Origin: JACJXF01 sp964349045
GTDB lineage: Bacteria > Bacteroidota > Bacteroidia > Bacteroidales > GCA-2748055
Length of the DNA: 5,114 nucleotides
Assembly (NCBI GenBank): GCA_964349045.1
Contig: CAYGFI010000257.1
Coordinates: 1-5,114, forward strand
Reading direction: 5' to 3'
A model generated the notes under the pieces. It was not told the origin of the DNA. It searched no databases and saw only the letters and a list, made by a program, of their open reading frames with translations. Shown here in pieces: positions 1 through 5,114 of this stretch. Numbering within the stretch: position 1 is the first letter of the stretch; each line of letters begins with the position of its first letter. The translations under genes and the position numbers were made by a program.

Positions 1-1
1 C

Positions 2-48
2 GTTGTACAATTTAGTCCAGAATAAGTTGTACAGTATAGTCCAGAATA
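2..48. repeat. Two tandem 23-bp direct repeats, probable IS21-like element end
   Basis: Two copies of a 23-bp unit lie at 2-24 and 26-48, a 24-bp period. Both begin GTTGTACA and end TAGTCCAGAATA, and they differ at only two positions (21/23 identical). IS21-family elements are known for multiple direct repeats of about 20 bp within each terminus, which serve as transposase binding sites, and for TG...CA outer ends; a CA occurs at 51-52 just outside the second copy. The repeats sit exactly where the helicase reading frame to the right stops making sense, because they place TAG codons at 13-15 and 37-39 in that frame. I infer an IS terminus inserted in the helicase gene. The transposase would lie to the left of the window. 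The family is tentative because no transposase is visible. Confidence 0.6.
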
Positions 49-1137
49 TTCAATAATGCAACTATTTCAAATATAATGTTGATTGGAGACCCTTATCAAG
101 CAATTTTTGAATGGAATACAGCTAACCCGGAATTATTTTTAGAAAAATGGGAAGACAAAAAGAAATGGACTCAGATAGAATTATATGAAAATATTCGAAG
201 CTCGGCCCTTATATGCGACTATCTTAATAAATTCTTTGATAATAGCAATAATAAGATGAGTTCTATTGCAAAGGATAAAGAATGTAGAGAGTCTCCTCAA
301 ATTATAGGATATTCCGAAAATGATAAAAAGACTGTTTTTTCAATTTGCGATAAATTTAAGAATAAATGTAATGAGTTCGTAATAGAAAATGTTAACCTTT
401 CAATTGTTTACAGAGGACAAAGTTTTGGCGAGGAATATTTTAATAAGTTAAATCATGGTAATATTGAGTTTGATTTACCTTGGGAAAAGGACAACTTTTT
501 TGTTAGAGACATTGTTCAGGGAAAATACTTGATGGAAATTGGAAATTTCAGTAATGGACTTAAGTTAATTGAAAAGGGTTACTTTAAGTTTAAATTAGGT
601 GAACGATATATCTCTCAAAGCATTATTAATGCAAAGAAAAATGAATTAGGATATAGGATTTATCGAAAAGAAATTTTTGATTTTATTAAAACACTTCCAT
701 CTCTTGACGACAAAAATCTTATGAACTGGATAGATGAGGTGAATCAGAATATTCCCTATAATTTTATTGTAANNNNNNNNNNAAAAAGGCGTAGAGCTAA
801 TATTATGGTGTCAAATATTTTTCATGAAAATACCAATGAACAAGAAGATAATTACCTTAAGACTATACACTCAGTAAAAGGAGAAACTCTGGATGCTATA
901 TTGGTTTTTTTGAAAAAGAAGGACAATTCCAATTATGTTAATTTATTAAACAAAAATTATAATTCTATATCAAGTGCTGATAAGGAACAATTGCGTATTA
1001 TCTATGTTGCATGCTCTCGAGCAAGAAAGATTCTTTGGATTGCAACTCCAAATGAAGATGTTTCTGTATGGAAAAACTTTTTTGAAAATAAAGAAAAACC
1101 TGTTCAACTTCAATTGCAATTTAGTTTTACTGAATGA
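49..1137 (+). pseudogene. UvrD-like superfamily 1 helicase, C-terminal half, 5'-truncated
   Basis: This is the C-terminal part of a UvrD/Rep-type ATP-dependent DNA helicase. The first ATG is at 76 (353 residues from there), but it falls inside a conserved block. The upstream codons 49-75 read FNNATISNI, running naturally into MLIGDPYQAIFEW, and the frame is closed only by stops inside the repeats at 2-48. Numbering from the ATG, the visible motifs are GDPYQ (4-8, motif III region), NIRSS (39-43, motif IV), TIHSVKGE (263-270, motif V) and YVACSRA (310-316, motif VI with its arginine). Walker A and the DExQ box should lie upstream and are absent, so the remnant cannot hydrolyse ATP. Residues 233-236 are unknown because of a 10-N gap. 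The GDPYQAIFEW and HSVKGET wording resembles helicases partnered with OLD-family nucleases (for example GajB of Gabija), but no partner is visible. The helicase assignment is firm; the defence role is inference. Confidence 0.85.
773..782. other. Assembly gap of 10 Ns inside the helicase remnant
   Basis: Ten undetermined bases replace the codons for residues 233-236 of the helicase remnant (counted from the ATG at 76). The frame happens to be the same on both sides: motif IV lies before the gap and motifs V and VI after it. Ten Ns is a common scaffold placeholder, so the true length may differ. The retained frame is weak support for a gap length near a multiple of three plus one. Confidence 0.97.
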
Positions 1138-1477
1138 ATGGTCATATTGTTTTTATTAAAAAAAGCACACATCCATGGATCAAATTTATGGATAGAATTA
1201 TAAAATGTTTCAGATTTTGTTCCACAGCCTGCTTGACAGATCGAAAGTGAATCACATTTTTGACAAGGCGAATTATTCAGGTATTTCTGCTCCCTAAAGA
1301 AATTAAAAAGTTTTGAATTATTCCATACATCCTTTATGTTGTCATCATTTAGAATATTACCACTTATATTTTTTCTCCAGAAAGGACTGGGCATAATGCA
1401 ATTTCACCTTGACTGGTTTTTAGCAAGGTTCTAAACTGATACCACCCAGGGGTAAATTTTAAAATCTTAATAAAACG
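1110..1477 (-). pseudogene. Radical SAM peptide-maturase remnant: SPASM domain, frameshifted and 5'-truncated
   Basis: The open frame 1394-1110 (94 residues from an ATG) is a SPASM domain, the auxiliary iron-sulfur domain of radical SAM enzymes that modify ribosomal peptides or proteins. It shows GNI (12-14), the usual DVWNNS block (22-27), FFRE (32-35), then C44, C47, C53 and C57 in exact CX2CX5CX3C spacing, then C76 in FDPWMC. This ATG is not a natural start. In the adjacent frame, 1477-1388 reads RFIKILKF, PGWYQFRTLL and SQGEIALCP, the expected strand before a SPASM cysteine, and it joins the SPFWRKN block only if one base is added near 1388-1391. In that second frame a TAA lies at 1480-1478. 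The radical SAM domain with CX3CX2C is absent. I infer a pseudogene cut at its 5' end and frameshifted. The substrate is unknown; grasp-with-spasm systems of Bacteroidota are one candidate family. Confidence 0.75.
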
Positions 1478-1479
1478 TT

Positions 1480-1502
1480 AATCTTTCAGTTTCTGAAAGA
1501 TT
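1480..1502. terminator. 10-bp hairpin after the hsdM-hsdS operon, possible weak terminator
   Basis: AATCTTTCAG (1480-1489), a TTT loop, then CTGAAAGATT (1493-1502) form a perfect 10-bp stem. It lies 39 bp after the stop of the small gene that ends the - strand operon. On the - strand it is followed by AACGTTTTATT, only a loose T-run; on the + strand it is followed by two further Ts. The stem has only three GC pairs, so termination is plausible but not strong. Confidence 0.4.
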
Positions 1503-1540
1503 TTCGTAATGGCCCAATCAATAAAAGCCCACCAAAATAT

Positions 1541-1744
1541 TTAACTGTTCTCAATAATCTTGTTAACTCTCTCCCTTACTTCACCTTTCGGACAAGGCTT
1601 TACTACTGCATTTTTATCTTTCCTATTGTTTGCTATGTGCCTTGTCTGCCCCAATTCTCTTTTAACATCAGCAATCCAATAGCCTTGAATTACCGGCTTT
1701 TGGTAAAGTCTCTTATATTCAGATTGAATTTGTTTGTATGTCAT
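1541..1744 (-). CDS. Hypothetical 67-residue basic protein, third gene of the type I modification operon
   Basis: I do not recognise a characterised family. The protein is small, soluble-looking and rich in lysine and arginine, with no signal peptide or membrane segment. It opens MTYKQIQSEYKRLY, a likely amphipathic helix. A compact core WIADVKRELG (23-32) follows, then ANNRKDKNAVVKPCP (38-52) and a short closing helix ending KIIENS. The Trp-Ile-Ala-Asp-Val-Lys-Arg block and the Pro-Cys-Pro turn look like conserved elements of a real family rather than random reading. The ATG lies 19 bp after the hsdS stop on the same strand, and the hairpin at 1480-1502 follows it, so it is probably co-transcribed with hsdM and hsdS. 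No clear Shine-Dalgarno site is present. A DNA-binding or accessory role in the restriction-modification system is only a guess from position and charge. Confidence 0.7.
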   Translation of the reverse strand: MTYKQIQSEYKRLYQKPVIQGYWIADVKRELGQTRHIANNRKDKNAVVKPCPKGEVRERVNKIIENS

Positions 1745-1763
1745 AATATCTTATGTTTAATTA

Positions 1764-3053
1764 TTATGTTGGTTCCAACGCCTCTTTCAACGCCACCTGC
1801 AACAATTCCTGCGTATATTTCTGGTTCTGCTGAATGGATTGCTCCAGGTCATCGCAAAGTCTCACTAGTTGTTCAAGTTTAGTGATTATTCTTTTTTGCT
1901 CATTCAATGGGGGAAGTGCAAAAACAGTTAAAGAGATTATATCGGTATTTAAATTTGGTTGTCCTTGTCCTCTTGATGCCACTTTTAGATACCATTCAGT
2001 TTTTGATTTCAAAAAGTAATAAAGAAAAATCTTTTCTATGTTATTTAAGCCTAAGAGGGCAGCAATACCGTCATTGAAAGTGGTAGGAAATAAACAAACT
2101 TTTGGAACTCCTAAAGTTGCACCACTATTAGTAAGCATTAAAGTTTCAGCATCAACATATCTTGTTTTAAACAGACCTTCTTTTTTAATTGTGTAAGTGT
2201 GATTTTTCAAGTAAATATTATCATCTGCGGTTAAGTCTGCAACCTTTAAAAAGGGTATATTCCCATCATAATACCTATTATCTCCTGCGGGTCTTGGAGA
2301 ACCACCTCTTACTATACTTGCAAGTTCCCCCAACCTACACCACACCCAATTCTCAGGTATCTCAAATGGTATTTCATCCGGTTTTATTTCCGGGATTGGT
2401 TTATCTTTCTTTATTTTCTTCTCCTGAATAAGTTTTTCTTTTTCATCTTTTATTCTTTCCAACAACTTGCTTGCAGGTTCATCATTGGGGTCTTGTGGTA
2501 CTATTTTGCCCTGCACGGCATCCTGCAATATTTGTTGGCGGAGTTTTTTAAGAAAATCGAGTTGATAGTTATGTTCTGACAATAATTCTCCATTAGATTT
2601 TTCAACCTTATCAAATCTTTTTATAATTTCTTGTTGTATTTCAATTGGTGGTATCGGTATTTCAACATCTGCAATTGATTTGACAGATAAACTAACATTT
2701 GCCATCCCTCTCATTCTTGAAACTAATTCCTTTTCCCTGTTTAAATCCAGATAGCGATACAAGAATTGTGCTGATAAAACAGTTTTATCTTTGGGAATAA
2801 CTGCACACAAAATATTTCCAACTGCAAATTTTCCAGCTTGAAAATGTATTCTCTTCATGCTTCTATGCCCATGTCCAGTTGATGAAACTAAAGGAATAAT
2901 AACTGCATCATCATCAAACTGATATTCATTATGGCTTCTCCTCTCATCACCCAATACTATTAATGGATATTCACCAGGAATTGCCTTCATAATCCCAATG
3001 TTGCCCTTCTCAATGGTACAAGCATCACCCAATTTCATGGTTTTCCAACTCAT
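1764..3053 (-). CDS. hsdS: Type I restriction-modification specificity subunit HsdS
   Basis: HsdS recognises the bipartite DNA target and docks two HsdM subunits to form the methyltransferase, to which HsdR binds for cleavage. The 429 residues have the full two-repeat architecture. The first target-recognition domain is about residues 1-135, closing with IPIPPIEIQQEIIKRF (132-147). A central coiled-coil spacer follows with LRQQILQDAVQGKIVPQDPN (171-190) and a charged linker (about 195-228). The second recognition domain starts at about 231 (IPENWVWCRLGEL) and closes with ALPPLNEQKRII (379-390). A C-terminal helix ends at 429. The length is normal for the family and no break is seen. The ATG overlaps the hsdM stop as ATGA, indicating translational coupling. 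The recognition sequence cannot be read from the protein. I saw no homopolymer tract or inverted partial hsdS copy that would suggest phase variation within this window. Confidence 0.96.
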   Translation of the reverse strand: MSWKTMKLGDACTIEKGNIGIMKAIPGEYPLIVLGDERRSHNEYQFDDDAVIIPLVSSTGHGHRSMKRIHFQAGKFAVGNILCAVIPKDKTVLSAQFLYRYLDLNREKELVSRMRGMANVSLSVKSIADVEIPIPPIEIQQEIIKRFDKVEKSNGELLSEHNYQLDFLKKLRQQILQDAVQGKIVPQDPNDEPASKLLERIKDEKEKLIQEKKIKKDKPIPEIKPDEIPFEIPENWVWCRLGELASIVRGGSPRPAGDNRYYDGNIPFLKVADLTADDNIYLKNHTYTIKKEGLFKTRYVDAETLMLTNSGATLGVPKVCLFPTTFNDGIAALLGLNNIEKIFLYYFLKSKTEWYLKVASRGQGQPNLNTDIISLTVFALPPLNEQKRIITKLEQLVRLCDDLEQSIQQNQKYTQELLQVALKEALEPT

Positions 3054-4486
3054 CCTAATTCTGATTTAAGTTGGTGCAAAAGTGTGTTGCTTTTTTGCAT
3101 TGATTTCTCAAGTAAATCAATCAGCTCAGCACTGGAATATTCCTGAACCTCCTCCTGTTTTTTAGGATTCTTTATATCAAGATCATACCCGCGTTCAATA
3201 ATTGTTTTAATATCCACCTTCCATGCAACATCATTCTCAACACGATTATTCCACCAATCTTTTACCGGATTAAATTCTTCCAAACGGATTGTCTTTGTTT
3301 TACTATATGATTTCTGCCCTTCCGGCAGCCTGTGTTCGTAATACCATACCTCTTTGGTAGACGTGCCTTTGACAAAAAACAGCAGATTTGTGGCTACTGT
3401 GGCATAGGGTTGAAATACCGAGTTCGGAAGCCTGATGATAGTATGCAGGTTACATTCCTCTAATAATTTCTGTCTGATCCTTTGTTTCAGGCCTTCTCCC
3501 GTTAATGAGCCGTCAGGAAGGACAATACCTGCCCTGCCACCGTTTTTTAATAAATGGATCATCAACACCAGGAACAGGTCGGCGCTTTCTTTGGTACGGA
3601 AATTCTGCGGGAAATTTTTCTCATTGTTGTTTGCCACAATACCGCCAAAAGGCGGATTTGCCAATATCACATCAACACGGTCACGTTCCTTGTAATTCGA
3701 TAAGGGTTGATCAAGTGAGTCCCTGAAAATTATTTTTGGTAATTCAATATCATGCAGTATAAGGTTGGTGGTAGCAAGAAGATAGGGTAGTGGTTTATAC
3801 TCCCAACCCATTACATTTTCCTGAATGCTTTGTCTTTCTTCAACACTGTTTGCCTGGATTTTTAGATGTTCTATGGCAGATGTCAGGTACCCACCCGTTC
3901 CGCAGCTTGGATCGAGGATTTTTTCACCTAATTTGGGACTGATCATTTCGGATATAAAATTTGTAATTGCCCTTGGCGTATAAAACTCACCGGATTTACC
4001 CGCACTCTGAAGATCTTTCAGAATACCTTCATACAAATCACCAAAAGCATGCCGTTCTTTAGCAATATTAAAATCCAGTTCGTTCAGTTTATTCAGTACT
4101 TTGCGGATATTTATCCCGCTTTTCATATAGTTGTTATTGCCCATGAAAACTTCACGCACAATCAATGCCCTGCCGTTTCCAACGCTTAGATCAAGGTTAC
4201 GCATTGCGGGGAAGAGTTTTTGATCGACAAATGCCAGTAATTCGTCTCCGGTCATTCCTTCATCATCCCCTGCCCAGTTGCCTTTTTCTTTTACCCAGTG
4301 AAATTCATCCGGGATGGGTGATTTATAATTTCCATCAATGAATTCAAGTTCCTTGTCCTTGTCTGAAAAAATCTTTAGAAACAGCATCCAGCCCAACTGT
4401 TCAATGCGTTGGGCATCGCCATTAAGACCTGAATCCTGCCACATGATGTCACGGATGCTCTTTATTATTCCTGAAATGTTTGCCAT
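3050..4486 (-). CDS. hsdM: Type I restriction-modification DNA adenine methyltransferase subunit HsdM
   Basis: HsdM transfers a methyl group from S-adenosylmethionine to N6 of adenine in the host copies of the target set by HsdS. The 478-residue protein is complete. The helical HsdM_N domain spans about 5-150 and includes IRDIMWQDSGLNGDAQRIEQ (11-30). The catalytic domain follows: GEFYTPR (166-172), the SAM-binding motif I DPSCGTGG (192-199) and the catalytic motif IV NPPF (277-280, in VDVILANPPFGG). LPDGSLTGEG (323-332) is a further conserved block, followed by a C-terminal helical tail (about 440-478) of the kind that contacts HsdS. The ATG at 4486 is the first usable start because TAA lies in frame four codons upstream (4498-4496). 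The leader is A-rich (TAAAGAAATCAG) without a clear Shine-Dalgarno site, as is usual in Bacteroidota. It leads the hsdM-hsdS-small gene operon. No hsdR is found in the window. Confidence 0.97.
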   Translation of the reverse strand: MANISGIIKSIRDIMWQDSGLNGDAQRIEQLGWMLFLKIFSDKDKELEFIDGNYKSPIPDEFHWVKEKGNWAGDDEGMTGDELLAFVDQKLFPAMRNLDLSVGNGRALIVREVFMGNNNYMKSGINIRKVLNKLNELDFNIAKERHAFGDLYEGILKDLQSAGKSGEFYTPRAITNFISEMISPKLGEKILDPSCGTGGYLTSAIEHLKIQANSVEERQSIQENVMGWEYKPLPYLLATTNLILHDIELPKIIFRDSLDQPLSNYKERDRVDVILANPPFGGIVANNNEKNFPQNFRTKESADLFLVLMIHLLKNGGRAGIVLPDGSLTGEGLKQRIRQKLLEECNLHTIIRLPNSVFQPYATVATNLLFFVKGTSTKEVWYYEHRLPEGQKSYSKTKTIRLEEFNPVKDWWNNRVENDVAWKVDIKTIIERGYDLDIKNPKKQEEVQEYSSAELIDLLEKSMQKSNTLLHQLKSELG

Positions 4487-4564
4487 CTGATTTCTTTAAA
4501 AAAGGTCCTTTAATTATTAGTTTAGTTTACTCTCTTTTTGAGGAGGGCTTCTGCGCATTTCCCC
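4487..4564. other. Leader region of the hsdM operon, no recognised promoter
   Basis: This 78-bp AT-rich stretch lies between hsdM and the palindromic repeat and should hold the hsdM promoter on the - strand. I searched that strand for the Bacteroidota -7 box (TAnnTTTG) with a TTTG -33 box and for a sigma-70-like pair, and found no convincing match. Transcription from the GIY-YIG gene upstream through the repeat is a possible alternative. Confidence 0.3.
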
Positions 4565-4741
4565 GGGAGATTCCTCATTCCATCCCGCAGGGCGGGATTT
4601 CATTCGGAATGACACCTACCATTTTTTGGGAGGGGAGTCAGGCGCGGGCGTAGCCCGCGCCTGACTCCCTTAACCACCAACGCGCTGTCATTCCGAGCGG
4701 AAGCCCTGAGCGAAGCGAAGGGGTGAGCGAGGATTCTCCCC
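4565..4741. repeat. Nested palindromic intergenic repeat of the TGTCATTCCGA type
   Basis: Two related copies face each other. The left copy (4565-4614) begins GGGAGATTCCTC and ends TCGGAATGACA. The right copy (4686-4741) begins TGTCATTCCGA and ends GAGGATTCTCCCC. The inner 11-bp arms are exact inverse matches (4604-4614 with 4686-4696), and the outer 12-bp arms (4565-4576 with 4729-4740) match at 11 of 12. The middles differ: the left copy has its own small hairpin, ATCCCGC-AGG-GCGGGAT (4582-4598), while the right has AGCGAAGCGA-type sequence. Between them lies a strong hairpin listed separately. Repeats with the TGTCATTCCGAGCG start and GAGGAATCT-like end are common dispersed non-coding elements in bacterial genomes. 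I judge this a composite, MITE-like or REP-like insertion. The GC-rich content contrasts with the AT-rich flanks. Confidence 0.8.
4633..4669. other. Perfect 17-bp GC-rich hairpin at the centre of the repeat
   Basis: The arms GGGAGTCAGGCGCGGGC (4633-4649) and its exact reverse complement (4653-4669) are separated by the three bases GTA. Thirteen of the 17 pairs are G-C. Neither strand has a good T-run after the stem, so it is not a classic intrinsic terminator. Transcribed RNA would still fold strongly and could block read-through from the GIY-YIG gene into hsdM, or protect an RNA 3' end. Confidence 0.8.
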
Positions 4742-4756
4742 GTAATTATTATAAAG

Positions 4757-5071
4757 TCAATTTTTGCCAGGTTCCTGTATTTTACCATTGTTATACAATT
4801 CTACCCATTCTTTATTAAATGAATTTATAAGGGCATTCTTTTTGGCTCGTGAGTATCCCTTGATCTGTTTTTCACGTGCTATTGCATATTCAGCAAAATC
4901 AAATGGCTCAAAATAAACCAGCTTATCAACATTATATTTTTGTGTAAATCCCTTAATAATCTTTTGTTTATGTTCAAAACATCGTCTTTGTAAATCATTT
5001 GTGACACCTGTATATAAAACTGTATTATGTGCATTTGATAAAATGTATACGTAATAAAGCTGTATTTTCAT
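4757..5071 (-). CDS. Small single-domain GIY-YIG nuclease family protein (YhbQ/UPF0213-like)
   Basis: A 104-residue protein consisting of one GIY-YIG domain, the fold of homing, repair and some restriction nucleases. The two signature strands are YYVYILSN (6-13) and LYTGVTNDLQRR (19-30): the GIY-like tyrosine is in YVY (7-9), the YIG-like element is YTG (20-22), and the conserved arginine is in LQRR (27-30). EHK (33-35) and GFTQKYN (41-47) follow. The metal-binding glutamate is in AREKQIKGYSR (65-75). All expected active-site positions appear present, and the length is normal for this family. It starts at ATG 5071 with an AAAAAGAAGA leader. Its stop lies 15 bp from the right arm of the palindromic repeat, and it is on the same strand as hsdM. 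The biological role of stand-alone members is poorly defined. I do not assign it to the restriction system, because it is separated from it by the repeat and type I cleavage belongs to HsdR. Confidence 0.93.
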   Translation of the reverse strand: MKIQLYYVYILSNAHNTVLYTGVTNDLQRRCFEHKQKIIKGFTQKYNVDKLVYFEPFDFAEYAIAREKQIKGYSRAKKNALINSFNKEWVELYNNGKIQEPGKN

Positions 5072-5114
5072 TCTTCTTTTTGCAGTTATTATATTTTACA
5101 ATTTTACTTGTTAG

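Noticed and set aside
2..48. Start of a CRISPR array
   Set aside because: The two 23-bp units are separated by a single base, leaving no room for spacers, so they fit terminal repeats of an insertion sequence better.
974..1159. A 61-residue + strand frame overlapping the helicase end
   Set aside because: It lies in another frame over helicase motif VI, which is clearly the coding frame, and it has no recognisable features.
1171..1180. 10-bp palindrome ATCCATGGAT
   Set aside because: It encodes part of the DPWMC block of the SPASM fragment and can arise from codon choice alone; no partner sites were seen.
1637..1882. An 81-residue + strand frame over the small gene and the end of hsdS
   Set aside because: It is antisense to two supported genes; its content is a by-product of their codons.
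2189..2431. An 80-residue + strand frame inside hsdS
   Set aside because: It is antisense to the second recognition domain and linker of hsdS and has no independent support.
1764..3053. Phase-variable hsdS
   Set aside because: No homopolymer tract, short tandem repeat or inverted partial hsdS copy was seen in the window, so switching is not supported.
3435..3726. Two overlapping + strand frames inside hsdM
   Set aside because: Both are antisense to the conserved catalytic region of hsdM, including NPPF, and are explained by its codon use.
4600..4788. A 62-residue open frame on the - strand across the palindromic repeat
   Set aside because: It is translation through the repeat and its hairpin, is rich in arginine and serine, and has the low-complexity look of the usual false protein from this repeat type.

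Overview
This is a low-GC, accessory-type bacterial window, most likely from Bacteroidota and probably from a metagenome or draft assembly, since it holds a 10-N scaffold gap. The lineage is inferred from A-rich leaders with no clear Shine-Dalgarno sites, the style of the HsdM and GIY-YIG proteins, and a dispersed repeat of the TGTCATTCCGA type. No marker gene is present to settle it.

Left part (1-1137, + strand). Two near-identical 23-bp direct repeats (2-48) look like one end of an insertion sequence; multiple terminal repeats of this kind suggest the IS21 family. They abut the C-terminal half of a UvrD-like superfamily 1 helicase. Helicase-like reading continues upstream of the first ATG to the edge of the repeats and is then closed by stop codons inside them. 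The gene therefore appears to have been cut by the insertion, losing Walker A and the DExQ box. Motif III (GDPYQ), motif IV (NIRSS), motif V (TIHSVKGE) and motif VI (YVACSRA) remain. The N gap lies inside this gene.

Middle (1110-1477, - strand). A second broken gene is the SPASM (auxiliary Fe-S) domain of a radical SAM peptide-maturase-like protein. It has the full CX2CX5CX3C-gap-C signature. Its radical SAM domain is missing, and its N-terminal part continues in a different frame, so it carries a frameshift. Its 3' end overlaps that of the helicase remnant tail to tail.

Core (1541-4486, - strand). An intact type I modification module, hsdM then hsdS, is coupled by an ATGA overlap. A conserved-looking 67-residue protein of unknown function follows 19 bp later, and then a 10-bp hairpin. 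No hsdR is present.

Right part (4487-5114). About 270 bp without a gene hold a nested palindromic repeat: two inverted TGTCATTCCGA-type copies flank a perfect 17-bp GC-rich hairpin. Upstream of it on the same strand is an intact small GIY-YIG nuclease-domain gene.

Overall the window reads as a decayed mobile or defence island. A methyltransferase-specificity pair survives with both key motif sets visible, while a possible defence helicase and a peptide-maturation enzyme remain as fragments next to an IS end.
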